A DNA stretch of 23,371 bases from Anaerolineae bacterium (GCA_025454715.1 JALONY010000002.1:1-23371); one strand, 5' to 3'; counted from the first letter of the stretch, positions 1 through 11,325 are shown. Notes: generated by a model from the sequence alone, not told the origin. Made by a program: numbers and translations.

Positions 1-41
1 GCCGCCTTCAAACGCCCCAATTTCCCTGCATCAAAGGTCAT
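1..41 (-). CDS. Possible 5' end of a leftward gene cut by the window edge
   Basis: On the minus strand an ATG at 41-39 opens a frame running off the left edge; the visible product begins MTFDAGKLGRLKA. A purine-rich AGAAGGA (complement of 52-58) lies 10 bases upstream and could be its ribosome binding site. The same frame is open further upstream to a TTG at 107-105, so a longer N-terminus is possible. Too little is visible to name a function. The plus strand is also open from base 1 to a TAA at 100-102, so the coding strand is uncertain. The stretch is AT-richer than the rest of the window. Confidence 0.28.
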   Translation of the reverse strand, partial: MTFDAGKLGRLKA

Positions 42-110
42 TTCGTCAAAATCCTTCTCTATCCGAGCCAAAAACCGTTTTTTATCGGTATACCCATTGT
101 AACCCAAACG

Positions 111-147
111 AAAACGGGGGTGCCGAGCAACCTGCCCAGCACCCCCG
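111..147 (-). terminator. Intrinsic terminator after fabG
   Basis: A 9-bp GC-rich stem (CGGGGGTGC at 115-123 against GCACCCCCG at 139-147, 15-base loop) is followed on the minus strand by TTTTCGTTT. It lies 23 bases beyond the fabG stop codon, so it is placed to end the leftward pyrG-fabG transcript. Confidence 0.7.
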
Positions 148-170
148 CCACACGCCCATCAGGCGCGTCC

Positions 171-917
171 TTACATCGCCATCCCACCATCGACGTTCAG
201 CACTTGGCCGGTGATGTATGACGCCTCATCCGAGGCCAAAAACGCCGTCGCGTGCGCGATTTCTTCCACCGCGCCCCACCGCCCGACCGGAATGACCGTA
301 TTGAGCTGGCTCACCAGCTCAGCGGGCAAATCCTTGGTCAAGTCGGTCAGCACGAACCCGGGCGCCACCGCGTTGACGGTAATCCCGCGGTTGGCATATT
401 CCCGCGCCAACGATTTGGTCAACCCGAGCAAGCCCGCCTTGCTGGCGCTATAGTTGGTCTGCCCCGATTGCCCGACCACCCCGCTCACGCTGCTGATGTT
501 GATGATGCGCCCGTAACGCTTCCGCATCATCACCCCAATGGCCGCTTTGCAGCACAGCCACGCGCTTCGCAGGTTGGTGTCAATCACCGTGTCGAAATCT
601 TCCGGCTTCATGCGGATGATCAGGTTATCGCGGGTCACCCCCGCGTTATTGACCACGATGTCCACCTTGCCGAACGCCTCGACCGCCGCCTTGAACAACG
701 CCTCGACCTGTGCCTCGTCGCTCACGTTGGCCTGCACTGCGACCGCCTTACCGCCCGCCTCGGTGATGGCTTGCACCACCTCCTCGGCAGCCGCTGGGCT
801 GCTGTTGTAGTTGACCACCACCGAGGCGCCTTGCTTGCCCAGCTCCAGCGCGATGGCGCGCCCAATCCCACGGCTCGCACCCGTCACGATGGCGACCCGC
901 CCTTGTACCCCTGCCAT
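171..917 (-). CDS. fabG: 3-oxoacyl-[acyl-carrier-protein] reductase FabG
   Basis: This is a 248-residue short-chain dehydrogenase that matches the FabG type closely; FabG reduces 3-oxoacyl-ACP with NADPH in fatty acid elongation, in the cytoplasm. The nucleotide-binding TGASRGIG is at about residues 12-19, NNAGVTRDN at 90-98, the active-site Asn in IDTN at 115, Ser143, and the YxxxK pair Tyr156/Lys160. The C-terminus has the usual ITGQVLNVDGGM ending. The start is supported by GGAGG four bases before the ATG. It is the last gene of the pyrG block, 32 bases after the deaminase-like gene, and is followed by a terminator. Other short-chain reductases of similar sequence exist, but the NAGVTRDN and DGGM signatures favour FabG. 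The other fatty acid gene here, fabF, lies about 15 kb away. Confidence 0.93.
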   Translation of the reverse strand: MAGVQGRVAIVTGASRGIGRAIALELGKQGASVVVNYNSSPAAAEEVVQAITEAGGKAVAVQANVSDEAQVEALFKAAVEAFGKVDIVVNNAGVTRDNLIIRMKPEDFDTVIDTNLRSAWLCCKAAIGVMMRKRYGRIINISSVSGVVGQSGQTNYSASKAGLLGLTKSLAREYANRGITVNAVAPGFVLTDLTKDLPAELVSQLNTVIPVGRWGAVEEIAHATAFLASDEASYITGQVLNVDGGMAM

Positions 918-949
918 ATACCCTCCAATGCCTTGCCGATGCCAATGAC

Positions 950-1984
950 CTAGCCGAGGTGCGCGCTGCGCGCCGCCGCAATCTCGGCCTTAAACAGGTC
1001 TAGCATCGCCTGCTTTTGCTCATCTTGCAAGCCGCTGGCGTGCACGCCGTTCAACGCCAACGCCGCGAGGTCATCCGCAGTCGCGCCATAGTCTTTCACG
1101 GCTTTCAGATATTGCTCGTTCGGGTTGGTCTTCAAGCGGTGCGTCGCGTTGGCGGTCAACGTCACGCGCACGTCGCTGTCCAGCAATTGGCGCAACGGGT
1201 ACGCCGCCTCCGCCTCGGCACCGCCGAACGCCTTGACCTGCGACAACGGCAGCGTCACCGCCACCCCCGCCTCGGCCAACGCCGCCATCACCGCCTCGTC
1301 CGAAGCCACCGGCCACGTGCTGATGATGCGCGTCAACGACAACGCCTTGACCGCATCGACGATACCGCTACCGCCCAAGATTTCGCCGGTGCGCGCCGCC
1401 CGCACGATCGGGCGCTTGGCCGCCGTCGCGAACGACCGCTCGAACCCAGCCAATTGCTGCGCCGACTCCGTCCCCGACAACGCCACCCCGACCACGTTGT
1501 GACGCCGACCAATCGTGCTGTTGGCCAACCGCACAATCTCGTCGCCGCGCCGCGCTTCGTCACGCGGGATGTTGAACACCCACGCCATCTCCACGCCCCA
1601 GCCACGCTTGGCACGGTCACGCCCGTCACTCAGCGCTTCCATCACTTCCTCGAACGAGGTCTCACCCGTCATGTAACGGGTCGGCGTAATCCCGATTTCG
1701 GCGTACTTCACGTTTTGCTTGTGCAGCATCACGCCGATGTCGTATACCATCCGAATCACGTCCTCAGGGTATTTCGCCCACTGGCTGACCACCCCGTACA
1801 GCTCGTCCAGCTTGGCCACGTCCGGGTTTTCCAGCGCCGCCACCCACGGGCGCATCGCCCGCAGCAACAAGTTGACCTCGTTCAAGTCGGCCACATTGCG
1901 CCACGCCTCGACCGAGACGCACCCCTCGAACTGCAACCCCAGCTCCACCTTCGGCAGAGCCTGAATGAAAGACTCAATCGACAT
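950..1984 (-). CDS. Adenosine deaminase-fold protein lacking the metal-binding residues (predicted pseudoenzyme)
   Basis: This is a 344-residue protein with the length and layout of the adenosine/AMP deaminase family. The N-terminal family motif PKVELHxHLEG reads PKVELGLQFEG at 11-21, so both zinc-ligand histidines are gone (Gly16, Gln18). The HAGE motif reads RTGE (198-201), keeping only the Glu. RIGHG reads RIIST (219-223), losing the catalytic His. The zinc/catalytic Asp pair of NTDDP reads TANAT (277-281). Spacing between RTGE and RIIST equals that of active enzymes, so the alignment is firm. I infer a non-catalytic protein, perhaps a nucleoside sensor or a partner of CTP synthase. The ATG at 1984 was chosen because it lies four bases after the pyrG stop, with AGGAAGG overlapping the end of pyrG; a frame extension upstream lies inside pyrG and is unlikely to be used. 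Confidence 0.85.
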   Translation of the reverse strand: MSIESFIQALPKVELGLQFEGCVSVEAWRNVADLNEVNLLLRAMRPWVAALENPDVAKLDELYGVVSQWAKYPEDVIRMVYDIGVMLHKQNVKYAEIGITPTRYMTGETSFEEVMEALSDGRDRAKRGWGVEMAWVFNIPRDEARRGDEIVRLANSTIGRRHNVVGVALSGTESAQQLAGFERSFATAAKRPIVRAARTGEILGGSGIVDAVKALSLTRIISTWPVASDEAVMAALAEAGVAVTLPLSQVKAFGGAEAEAAYPLRQLLDSDVRVTLTANATHRLKTNPNEQYLKAVKDYGATADDLAALALNGVHASGLQDEQKQAMLDLFKAEIAAARSAHLG

Positions 1985-1988
1985 CGTC

Positions 1989-3644
<1,656 letters not shown>

Positions 3645-3667
3645 TCATCCACTGCTATGGATACAAC

Positions 3668-3699
3668 AAAAACCCGGCAGGGTCATGTGACCCGCCGGT
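3668..3699 (-). terminator. Terminator-like hairpin between roadblock gene and pyrG (possible attenuator)
   Basis: On the minus strand CCGGC-GGGTCA pairs with TGACCC-T-GCCGG (one bulged base, very small loop), followed by GGTTTTTGTTGT. It stands 29 bases before the pyrG start and 45 bases after the roadblock stop. It may simply end the roadblock transcript. Because I see no clear promoter between the hairpin and pyrG, it may instead control read-through into pyrG. A second small inverted repeat, GGACA-ATGGA-TGTCC, lies just upstream of it at about 3708-3722. Confidence 0.7.
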
Positions 3700-3743
3700 A
3701 ATGACTCACGGACATCCATTGTCCAATAGAACCGTCGCTAAGG

Positions 3744-4115
3744 CTAGATTAACTTTGCCAAGTCATCCGCCGCACGGCGCATCTCGAGGAAAATCAGCCC
3801 CAAGCGAGCGTCGTCACGCACCAGCGAGGTCAACACCGCCTCGGCACCGACCGAGACCAAGATGACGTACCCGCCCTTGCCGCGCACGTACACCTGCTCT
3901 AGCGAGCCACGCCCCAGCTCCGCCGCGATGCGCTCTCCCAGCGACAACATCGCCGCCGACATCGCCGAAACGCGGTCTTCTTCGATGTTGGCCGGCAAGC
4001 TCGAGGCAATGCTCAAGCCGTCCACGCTGATGACCGCCGAGGCCTCTACACCCGGGCCAGCCGCCTGCAAATCCCGAAGCCGTTCTACCATGTGTTCCGT
4101 GCGCGATTTCGCCAT
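3744..4115 (-). CDS. Roadblock/LC7 domain protein
   Basis: This small soluble protein of 123 residues consists almost entirely of one roadblock/LC7 domain. The pattern is an N-terminal helix, then EASAVISVDGLSIASSLP at about 24-41, a small-residue helix around 47-67 (DRVSAMSAAMLSLGERIAAEL), EQVYVRGKGGYVILVSVG at 73-90, and a C-terminal helix ending in DDLAKLI. Bacterial members often regulate small Ras-like MglA-type GTPases, but no such GTPase is in this window, so the partner is unknown. The ATG at 4115 was chosen because AAAGGAG lies 11 bases upstream; a longer open frame exists but crosses the divergent promoter region and overlaps the MoxR gene. It stands first in the leftward block and diverges from MoxR. 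Confidence 0.85.
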   Translation of the reverse strand: MAKSRTEHMVERLRDLQAAGPGVEASAVISVDGLSIASSLPANIEEDRVSAMSAAMLSLGERIAAELGRGSLEQVYVRGKGGYVILVSVGAEAVLTSLVRDDARLGLIFLEMRRAADDLAKLI

Positions 4116-4202
4116 CTCGCTGCCTGCTCCTTTGGCCGCCCGCTTCGGCGGGAGAGTCATCCAAGTCCAAGGTTCAAAAGAGATACCCAAGGTTATGCCA
4201 CC

Positions 4203-4230
4203 ATTGTAGCAGAAAACCACCGCGGCGCAA
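4203..4230 (-). promoter_or_regulatory. Probable promoter for the roadblock gene
   Basis: On the minus strand TACAAT (complement of 4203-4208) is preceded at 16 bases by TTGCGC (complement of 4225-4230). The -10 box is good and the -35 box weak. It would give a leader of about 80 bases before the ATG at 4115. Confidence 0.5.
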
Positions 4231-4333
4231 AAAGAGACCGTTAATTTTTCGGCAGGTTTCGGCATACCCACAGCACGGCGGCGGCACACCACCCGTAGGG
4301 TGAGCGTTACGCCCCATCCGCACAGTCCGGCAG

Positions 4334-4339
4334 TATAAT
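4334..4339 (+). promoter_or_regulatory. Probable -10 box for the MoxR/DUF58 operon
   Basis: A perfect TATAAT lies 37 bases before the MoxR start codon. No convincing -35 hexamer is present at 16-18 bases, so the promoter may need an activator or an alternative sigma factor. The 261-base region 4116-4376 contains this site and the roadblock promoter and no gene that I can see. Confidence 0.5.
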
Positions 4340-4376
4340 ATGCCGTATTGTAAAGCCCATCCCACACAGGCAAACC

Positions 4377-5360
4377 ATGACTGATCGCTCTCTCCCCACC
4401 CCTCCCGTCCCCCCCGCGACCCCCATCGCGCAAGTCCAAAACGTCGCGGAGCGCATCGTCCAAAGCGTCGGCCAAGTCATCTATGGCAAGCGCAACGAAA
4501 TCCGCCTGACCGTCCTCAGCCTTTTGGCTCAAGGCCACATCCTGCTCGAAGACATCCCGGGTGTCGGCAAAACCACCCTCGCCAAGGCGCTGGCACGCTC
4601 GATGGGCTTACACTTCAGCCGCATCCAGTTCACCCCCGACCTCCAACCCTCCGCCGTCACCGGCACCTCCATTTACAACGAGGCCACCCGCCAGTTCGAG
4701 TTCCACCCGGGGCCCGTCTTTGCCCAAATCGTCCTCGCTGACGAAATCAACCGCGCCACCCCCAAAACCCAATCCGCCCTGCTCGAGGCCATGGAAGAGT
4801 ACCAAGTCACGGTCGATGGCACGACCTACCCCATGCAACAGCCCTTCCTCATCATGGCCACCCAAAACCCGATCGACTACGAAGGCACCTACCCCCTGCC
4901 CGAAGCCCAGCTCGACCGCTTCCTCGTCCGCATTCAGCTCGGCTACCCCAGCCCAGCCGAAGAATTGGTCGTCTTATCCTCACAGCAATACGACCACCCG
5001 CTCAACAACGTCCGCCAAGTCGTCCCCCCCCAAGAGCTCATCAGCGCCCAACGCGCCGTCCGCGATGTCTACGCCGCCGAGGAAATCAAGCGCTACATCA
5101 TCGACCTCGTCAACGCCACCCGCCGCCACCCCCAAGTCTATCTGGGTGCCAGCCCGCGTGGGTCTCTCGCGCTGTTCCGCGCCGCCCAGACCCGCGCCGC
5201 CATGGCCGGGCGCGATTACATCCTGCCCGACGATGTCAAAGCCCTCGGTGAGGTCACCCTCGCGCACCGCATCATCACCCACGACCGCGACGTAAACACC
5301 CGCCAAATCGTCCAAGACATCCTTAACACCACCCCCATCCCGGGGGCGGCCACCCGCTAA
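4377..5360 (+). CDS. MoxR-family AAA+ ATPase
   Basis: This 327-residue AAA+ ATPase is of the MoxR type, chaperone-like enzymes that help assemble or activate partner complexes, often together with von Willebrand or DUF58 proteins. Walker A (GVGKTT) is at 62-67, Walker B (VLADEINR, Asp122/Glu123) at 119-126, and the sensor-1 region [21 protein letters not shown] at 161-181, which is diagnostic for the family. The first 20 residues are Pro-rich and probably disordered. The ribosome binding site is weak. The DUF58 gene starts six bases after the stop codon, so the two are surely co-transcribed. The physiological target is not evident; related operons are linked to cell envelope or stress functions in other bacteria. 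Confidence 0.93.
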   Translation: MTDRSLPTPPVPPATPIAQVQNVAERIVQSVGQVIYGKRNEIRLTVLSLLAQGHILLEDIPGVGKTTLAKALARSMGLHFSRIQFTPDLQPSAVTGTSIYNEATRQFEFHPGPVFAQIVLADEINRATPKTQSALLEAMEEYQVTVDGTTYPMQQPFLIMATQNPIDYEGTYPLPEAQLDRFLVRIQLGYPSPAEELVVLSSQQYDHPLNNVRQVVPPQELISAQRAVRDVYAAEEIKRYIIDLVNATRRHPQVYLGASPRGSLALFRAAQTRAAMAGRDYILPDDVKALGEVTLAHRIITHDRDVNTRQIVQDILNTTPIPGAATR

Positions 5361-5366
5361 CGCACC

Positions 5367-6626
5367 ATGTTCTCCAACCCGCGCCGCAACATCGTCTACC
5401 TGCTCATCCTCGGCAGCCTCGGCGCAGGCTACGCCACCGGTCGCGAGCTGCCGTTCTACGCCTTCTTCTTGCTGCTCGGGGTCTTGGTCGCCTCGTTCCT
5501 CTGGGCCAATATCGCCGTGCGCTGGGTCGGTTTGGGGCGCAAAACCCCCACCCAAACCCAGCAAGTCGGCAAAAGCATCGAAGAACGCTTCAGAATCCGC
5601 AACCTCGCCCTCTTCCCCAAGCTCTGGCTCGAGGTCAAAGACCACTCCAACCTCCCGGGGCACCGCGCCAGCCACGTCGTCCCAGCCCTCGCCCCACGCG
5701 CTCATTTCGAGTGGGGTGCCGCCACCACCTGCATCTCCCGCGGCGAGTTTCGCCTCGGCCCCATGACCGTCAGCAGTGGCGACCTGTTCGGCCTCTTCAC
5801 CCCCCAGCACCACATCCCCCAAATCGGGCGGCTCATCGTCACCCCCCGCGTCGTCCCCATCAAGCGTTTCCACCTGCTCACCGGCAACCAATCCGGTGGC
5901 GAGGTTCGCCGCCAGCGCTCCTCCGATGTCACCCCCAACGTCGCCGGTGCCCGCGACTATTCCCCGGGCGACAGCCTATCCATCGTGGACTGGCGCGCCA
6001 GCGCCCGCTACCAACGCCTGATGGTCAAAGAATACGACATCGACCCGCTCGACGACGTGTGGGTCTTGGCCGATTTCTCGACACATGCCCTGACCGAAGA
6101 CCCCAGCGTCCGCCGCATCAACGACATCGGCCCGATCATCTCCATGCACGGCCCCACACCCCCCTCCACCGAGGAGTACACCGCCGTCATCGCCGCCTCA
6201 CTGGCCACCTATTTCCTCGACATCGACCGCGCCGTCGGCTTCACCGCCTACATCCCGACTCGCACCGCCTACCCGCCCGACCGCTCCAACCGCCAAATCA
6301 CCCAAATCGTCGAAGCCCTCGGCGTCGCCCGCAGCACCTCCCCCCTTACCCTCGACCACATTCTGGCTCAAGAAACCCCCAATTTCTCCCGTGGCACCAC
6401 CCTCATCCTCGTCACCGCCACCACCGATACCACATGGCTCAACCGCGTCCGCATCCTACAACGCCGCGGCGTCCGCACCATGTGCATCCACATCGACCCC
6501 GCCACGTTCGTGCCGGTCGTCTCCTCCGATGGCGTCCGCCAAGCCTTACGCGCCAACGGCGTCCCCACCATCACCATCCGTCGCGATGACGACCTAACCC
6601 AAGCCCTCTCACAAAAGCCCAAATAA
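5367..6626 (+). CDS. DUF58 domain membrane protein
   Basis: This 419-residue protein starts with two closely spaced membrane segments (about 8-22 and 28-50), followed by a beta-rich region and the DUF58 core. The family signature is DYSPGDSLSIVDWRASAR at 197-214 with MVKEYD at 219-224, followed by a VWA-like strand VWVLADFS at 231-238. DUF58 proteins are encoded next to MoxR ATPases in many bacteria and are presumed partners; their molecular role is not established. The gene follows MoxR by six bases with no obvious Shine-Dalgarno sequence, suggesting translational coupling. Two Cys occur: Cys122, in the beta-rich region between the membrane segments and the DUF58 core, and one near the C-terminus. 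The transcript runs into the convergent rpoC terminator. Confidence 0.9.
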   Translation: MFSNPRRNIVYLLILGSLGAGYATGRELPFYAFFLLLGVLVASFLWANIAVRWVGLGRKTPTQTQQVGKSIEERFRIRNLALFPKLWLEVKDHSNLPGHRASHVVPALAPRAHFEWGAATTCISRGEFRLGPMTVSSGDLFGLFTPQHHIPQIGRLIVTPRVVPIKRFHLLTGNQSGGEVRRQRSSDVTPNVAGARDYSPGDSLSIVDWRASARYQRLMVKEYDIDPLDDVWVLADFSTHALTEDPSVRRINDIGPIISMHGPTPPSTEEYTAVIAASLATYFLDIDRAVGFTAYIPTRTAYPPDRSNRQITQIVEALGVARSTSPLTLDHILAQETPNFSRGTTLILVTATTDTTWLNRVRILQRRGVRTMCIHIDPATFVPVVSSDGVRQALRANGVPTITIRRDDDLTQALSQKPK

Positions 6627-6661
6627 AAAAAACGCCCCATCTGTCGTTCAGATGGGGCGTT
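6625..6661 (-). terminator. Strong intrinsic terminator of rpoC
   Basis: A perfect 13-bp stem (AACGCCCCATCTG at 6631-6643 against CAGATGGGGCGTT at 6649-6661, loop TCGTT) is followed on the minus strand by a run of eight T. It lies 19 bases beyond the rpoC stop. On the plus strand there is no T tract, so it is oriented for rpoC although it may also hinder read-through from DUF58. Confidence 0.95.
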
Positions 6662-6680
6662 CTGGCAGGCTGGTATCGCC

Positions 6681-9600
6681 TTAGTTCATCAGCATTTCTT
6701 CGCTGTCGCTGTCATCCAGCAACTCGGCATCCCGATCCAGCGCACCCTGCGACTCCAACGTCTCGTTGGGCGCAATCAGCTCGCGGTCTTGGTAGGTGTG
6801 GAAGCCCGTACCGGCAGGGATGAGCTTGCCGATGATCACGTTCTCCTTCAACCCGTACAACCGGTCAACCTTGCCCTCGATGGCCGCGCCCGCCAACACC
6901 TTGATCGTGTGCTGGAAGCTCGACGCCGACAAGAAGCTGTCGGTATTCAGCGCCGCCTTCGAGATGCCCAACAGCACCGGCACCGCCTTGGCAGGCTCAC
7001 CACCGGCCTCAATCACGCGGGCGTTGATGTCGATCAATTGCAAGCGGTCAATCAGCTCACCCGGCAGCAGTTCGGTCGAGCCGCCCGAGGTGATTTGCAC
7101 CTTCGACAGCATCTTGCGGATGACGATTTCAAAGTGCTTGTCCGAGATGTTCACGCCCTGCGAGCGGTACACCTTGTGCACCTCGCTCAGCAAGTACATC
7201 TGCGTCGCCTCTTCGCCCAGCACGCGCAAGATGCGGTGCGGGTTCTTGGCGCCGTCGGTCAGTTGCTGGCCAGCGAACACCGTCATCCCGTCCTCGATGC
7301 CCGGCAACAAGCGCGCCGTCGAGGGGATTTCGTACACTTCCTCAATCGTGCGCTCATAGCGGATGAACAACGTCCGCCCTTCGACGTACACCGTCCCGTC
7401 CATCTCGGCGGGGATGGCACCCTCCGCATTCGGCGCACGCCCGAGGATCGTCCCAGCCTTGATGACTGCCTCGTCCGCCACCTCGATCGACCACCCCTCA
7501 GGGATGTTCACCTCGGTGCTGAACACTTCCGAGTTAATCACCGTCGCCGTGCGGACGCCACCGCTCTTGCCCAAGCGCAAGATACCCGCGATGTCGGTCA
7601 TGACCGACTCGCCCTTCGGCTTCTTGCGCGCCTCGAACAATTCCTCGACACGCGGCAGACCGCTGGTGATGTCACCGCTCGATTGCGCCGTACCACCGCT
7701 GTGGAACGTCCGCAACGTCAGCTGCGTGCCCGGCTCACCAATCGACTGCGCCGCCACGATGCCCACCGCCGACCCAATGCCGACCATATCGCCACGCCCG
7801 AGGTCACGCCCATAGCACAAGGCGCAAATCCCGTGGATGAGCGAGCAGGTCAGCGGGCTACGCACATACGCCTCTTCCAGCTTGCTGCGTTGGATGCGGT
7901 CAGCCACATCTTCGTCAATCATCTGGTTACGCCCGACGATCAGGGTGCCGCTCTCCGGGTCGTGCATGTCCAGCGCGGCCACACGCCCCAAAATACGCTC
8001 GTAAACCGACTGACCGCCGATGTCGTCCGAACGCCGCACCGTCAGGTAACGGGTCGTCCCGCAATCCATCCGGTTCACGATCACGTCCTGCGACACGTCC
8101 ACCAGACGACGGGTCAGATAACCCGCGTCCGCCGTCCGCAACGCCGTGTCGGCCAAACCCTTACGCGCACCGTGCGTGCTGATGAAGTACTCCAGCGCGT
8201 TCAGCCCCTCGCGGAAGTGGCTACGGATGGGCAAGTCGATGATGCGCCCAGACGGGTCGCTCATCAAACCACGCATCCCCGCCAATTGCGTAATCGGGCC
8301 GAAACCGCCTTTGGTCGAGCCGGACAACGCCATAATCGCAATCGGGCCATACGGGTCGAGCGTGCCCTTCATCAACGACTCGAGGTAGTCCTTCGCCTCG
8401 CGCCAAATATCGACCGTCCGCTGATAACGCTCTTCTTCCGAGAGCATCCCGCGCCGGAACTCGCGCTCGGCTTGCTGTACGGCCTCGTCCGCCGTCTGCA
8501 AGATGCGCGCACGCTCTTCCGGCACCGTCAGGTCGGCCACCGCCACCGTCGTGCCCGAGACCGTCGCGTAGTAGAACCCCATGTTCTTGATCGAGTCCAC
8601 CAGCTCCGTCGTCAGGTCGGCACCCAAGCGTTGGAACGAACGCGCCACCAAGTCCTGAAGCTGCTTCTTGCCCATCGTCTCTTGGACGAAACGCAGTTCG
8701 TCCGGCACGATGCGGTTGAACAGCGCACGCCCGACCGTGGTGATTTCGGGGCGCTCCTGCGGGGGCAAAGCGTCATAAATGTTGCCCAGCAAAATCGGCG
8801 TGTGCAATTTCACCTCGCCGAGGCGGTACAGGTACTCCACCTCGTCGATGTCCGACACCAACCGCCGCTCGTGCAGGTTCGCCAGCGTCAAGCGGTCGCC
8901 CAGCTTACGGTCACGTATGATCTTGTCCATCTCGTAGCCGTTGAACAGCGCGATGTCGATATCGCCCCTCAACAACGCCTCGATGGTCAAATCGACCGCC
9001 TTCTTGACCACCTTAGCGCGGCCACGGTCGTCCGTCACGCGCTCGTCGTCATACACGCTCAAAAGCGGGATTTGGCTCTTCAGGGCATAGTAATACCCGT
9101 TCGAGCGCATCGCCACGCCCACGCGCACATCGCGGTCGTACACCGCGTCGATGGTACGGAACTTGTCCGCATCCGCCACCCGCGACAACACCTCGACACT
9201 CGGATCCATCGTCAGGTAATAAATACCCAACACCATGTCCTTGGCCGGCGCCACGATGGGCTGGCCGTCGGCAGGCTTCAACAGGTTGCGCGAGCTGAGC
9301 ATCAGCTCACGCGCCTCTTGCACGGCCTTCTCGCTCAACGGCACGTGCACCGCCATCTGGTCACCGTCGAAGTCGGCGTTGAACGCCGAGCACACCAACG
9401 GGTGAATCTGGATGGCCTTGCCCTCCACCAAAATCGGCTCGAACGCTTGGATGCCGAGGCGGTGCAAGGTCGGCGCACGGTTCAACAGCACCGGGCGATC
9501 CTTAATCACGTGCTCCAGCGCTTCCCACACCTCAGGGCGCTCACGCTCGATGATGCGCTTGGCACCCTTCACGTTCTGGGCGTAGCTGTCGGCCACCAGC

Positions 9601-11252
9601 TTGCTGATGACGAACGGGCGATACAATTCCAGCGCCATCGTCTTGGGCAAGCCGCACTGGTGCAGCTTCAAACGCGGGCCAATCACGATTACCGAACGCC
9701 CCGAGTAGTCCACACGCTTACCCAGCAAGTTGCGGCGGAAGCGCCCCTTCTTGCCCTTCAGCATGTCGCTCAGCGACTTCAGCTCACGCCGACCGCGACG
9801 GCTCAAGGCACGCCCGCGCTGGCTGTTGTCGATCAGGCTATCGACCGCCTCTTGCAACATGCGCTTCTCGTTCCGCACGATCACGTCCGGCGCGCCCAGC
9901 TCCAGCAGGTGCTTCAAGCGGTTGTTGCGGTTAATCACGCGGCGGTACAGGTCGTTCAGGTCGCTGGTCGCAAAGCGCCCGCCGTCCAGTTGCACCATCG
10001 GGCGCAAATCCGGCGGAATCACCGGCAAGACTTCCAAAATCATCCACTCGGGGCGGTTGCTGCTCTTCCGCAGGCTCTCAACCACCTTCAGGCGCTTGGT
10101 CGCCTTCTTCTTGCGCTGCTTGCTCTTGTTGTGGCGCAGCTCATTCCACAGCTCCGCCGCCATCGCCTCGAGGTCAAGCCCCTTCAAAATGCGATGGAAC
10201 GCCTGCGCGCCCATGTCCGCCTCGAACACCGAGCCGAACTTCGAGCGCAACTCGCGATAGCTGCTCTCGCTCAAGAACTGCAACACGTGCAATTGCTGAA
10301 GCTCACGCTTGGCCTCGCTGGCCGCCTTCATCACGTCGCCCATGCGGTCGTTCAGCTTGGTGCTCCGCACGTCCAACGCATCCGACGCCGTGCGCTTGGC
10401 CTGCTCACGCTCAAGCTCCAGCTCAGCCAATGCCGACCGACGCTGGTTCTCGATTTCCGTCTGAAGGTCGTTCAGATAGTCGTTCGTCACGTCCTTGATG
10501 CGCGCCAAATGCTCATTCGTGACCACCTCGCCCTTGGTCACGATGACTGCGTTGGCCGAGCCCACCACCACGTCGGTCTCCGCCACCTTGCCGCGCAACA
10601 CTTCCAAACGCGCCTGCACCGTCGCGGCATCCGCCATCAGCTTATCGGTCAGCCGCGCCAGTTCCTCGTCGAAGTGGCGGTTGATTTCGGCCTCACGGGT
10701 CTCGAACTCGGCCAAACGCTCATCGCGGGTATCGCGAATCTCGGCCATCTGCGTGCGGATGTCGTCGCCGACCTCTGCCTCTTTCGCCTCGATTTCACGG
10801 TCAATCCGGCGGATCGCCCGCGCCCGCGCATCCTCGTTGACGTTCGTCACCACATACTGCGCGAAATACAACACGCGGTCGAGGTTCTTCCGGCTCACGT
10901 CCAGCAGCAACCCCAAATAGCTGGGCACCCGCCGCGTGTACCACACGTGCGCCACCGGCGCCGCCAGCTCGATGTGACCCATCCGCTCACGCCGCACCAC
11001 CGAGCGCGTCACTTCCACGCCGCACTTATCGCAGATGATGCCCTTATAGCGGATGTTCTTGTACTTGCCGCAGTAACACTGCCAGTCGCGAGTCGGCCCG
11101 AAAATCGCCTCGCAGAACAAGCCGTCTTTCTCTGGGCGTAACCGGCGGTAATTGATCGTCTCTGGCTTGGTCACCTCGCCATACGACCACTTGCGAATCT
11201 GGTCGGGTGAGGCCAAGCTCACACGGAGTGCTGTAAAGTCTTTCGCCGCCAA
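6681..11252 (-). CDS. rpoC: DNA-directed RNA polymerase subunit beta'
   Basis: This full-length 1523-residue beta' subunit carries the catalytic Mg site of RNA polymerase in NADFDGDQM (Asp627, Asp629, Asp631). The N-terminal zinc ribbon has Cys59, 61, 74, 77. The second zinc site is formed by the Cys in MDCGTTR and three in [11 protein letters not shown]. Bridge helix and trigger loop regions ([27 protein letters not shown]) are present. Compared with the E. coli spacing there are about 178 extra residues between the zinc ribbon and the catalytic site, filled by a charged, coiled-coil-rich insertion at about 140-320. The start is TTG: AGGAGG (complement of 11260-11265) stands seven bases before it, whereas the ATG between them is out of frame and too close to the site. 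rpoB is not adjacent; the gene has its own promoter and terminator. Confidence 0.98.
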   Translation of the reverse strand: MAAKDFTALRVSLASPDQIRKWSYGEVTKPETINYRRLRPEKDGLFCEAIFGPTRDWQCYCGKYKNIRYKGIICDKCGVEVTRSVVRRERMGHIELAAPVAHVWYTRRVPSYLGLLLDVSRKNLDRVLYFAQYVVTNVNEDARARAIRRIDREIEAKEAEVGDDIRTQMAEIRDTRDERLAEFETREAEINRHFDEELARLTDKLMADAATVQARLEVLRGKVAETDVVVGSANAVIVTKGEVVTNEHLARIKDVTNDYLNDLQTEIENQRRSALAELELEREQAKRTASDALDVRSTKLNDRMGDVMKAASEAKRELQQLHVLQFLSESSYRELRSKFGSVFEADMGAQAFHRILKGLDLEAMAAELWNELRHNKSKQRKKKATKRLKVVESLRKSSNRPEWMILEVLPVIPPDLRPMVQLDGGRFATSDLNDLYRRVINRNNRLKHLLELGAPDVIVRNEKRMLQEAVDSLIDNSQRGRALSRRGRRELKSLSDMLKGKKGRFRRNLLGKRVDYSGRSVIVIGPRLKLHQCGLPKTMALELYRPFVISKLVADSYAQNVKGAKRIIERERPEVWEALEHVIKDRPVLLNRAPTLHRLGIQAFEPILVEGKAIQIHPLVCSAFNADFDGDQMAVHVPLSEKAVQEARELMLSSRNLLKPADGQPIVAPAKDMVLGIYYLTMDPSVEVLSRVADADKFRTIDAVYDRDVRVGVAMRSNGYYYALKSQIPLLSVYDDERVTDDRGRAKVVKKAVDLTIEALLRGDIDIALFNGYEMDKIIRDRKLGDRLTLANLHERRLVSDIDEVEYLYRLGEVKLHTPILLGNIYDALPPQERPEITTVGRALFNRIVPDELRFVQETMGKKQLQDLVARSFQRLGADLTTELVDSIKNMGFYYATVSGTTVAVADLTVPEERARILQTADEAVQQAEREFRRGMLSEEERYQRTVDIWREAKDYLESLMKGTLDPYGPIAIMALSGSTKGGFGPITQLAGMRGLMSDPSGRIIDLPIRSHFREGLNALEYFISTHGARKGLADTALRTADAGYLTRRLVDVSQDVIVNRMDCGTTRYLTVRRSDDIGGQSVYERILGRVAALDMHDPESGTLIVGRNQMIDEDVADRIQRSKLEEAYVRSPLTCSLIHGICALCYGRDLGRGDMVGIGSAVGIVAAQSIGEPGTQLTLRTFHSGGTAQSSGDITSGLPRVEELFEARKKPKGESVMTDIAGILRLGKSGGVRTATVINSEVFSTEVNIPEGWSIEVADEAVIKAGTILGRAPNAEGAIPAEMDGTVYVEGRTLFIRYERTIEEVYEIPSTARLLPGIEDGMTVFAGQQLTDGAKNPHRILRVLGEEATQMYLLSEVHKVYRSQGVNISDKHFEIVIRKMLSKVQITSGGSTELLPGELIDRLQLIDINARVIEAGGEPAKAVPVLLGISKAALNTDSFLSASSFQHTIKVLAGAAIEGKVDRLYGLKENVIIGKLIPAGTGFHTYQDRELIAPNETLESQGALDRDAELLDDSDSEEMLMN

Positions 11253-11259
11253 GGCGCAT

Positions 11260-11265
11260 CCTCCT
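11260..11265 (-). promoter_or_regulatory. Shine-Dalgarno site setting the rpoC TTG start
   Basis: A perfect AGGAGG seven bases upstream of TTG (11252-11250) decides the start codon of rpoC. The ATG at 11259-11257 directly touches the site and would begin an unrelated frame. Confidence 0.8.
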
Positions 11266-11303
11266 GCTTGAACATGTCGAAGCGTTCTGGGGAATTTGCG
11301 GAA

Positions 11304-11325
11304 GTTCGTTCTGGCTTAAACGAAC
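11304..11325 (-). other. Hairpin in the rpoC leader
   Basis: GTTCGTT (11304-11310) and AACGAAC (11319-11325) form a perfect 7-bp stem with an 8-base loop in the untranslated leader of rpoC, about 50 bases before the start. No T run follows it, so it is not a terminator. The rest of the 242-base gap 11253-11494 holds the rpoC promoter, its Shine-Dalgarno site and no gene that I can recognise. Confidence 0.45.

Noticed and set aside
4116..4538. N-terminal extension of the roadblock protein
   Set aside because: It crosses both divergent promoters and overlaps the MoxR gene; the roadblock domain is complete from the ATG at 4115.
6789..11141. A 1450-codon open frame on the plus strand opposite rpoC
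   Set aside because: Its product is rich in Arg, His, Gln, Leu and Val in the way expected from the complement of GC-rich codons; rpoC is certain on the other strand.
11044..11259. 71-codon frame starting at the ATG beside the rpoC ribosome binding site
   Set aside because: It is in another frame of rpoC, the ATG is too close to the AGGAGG, and the product has no recognisable features. Kept only as a possible decoy start.
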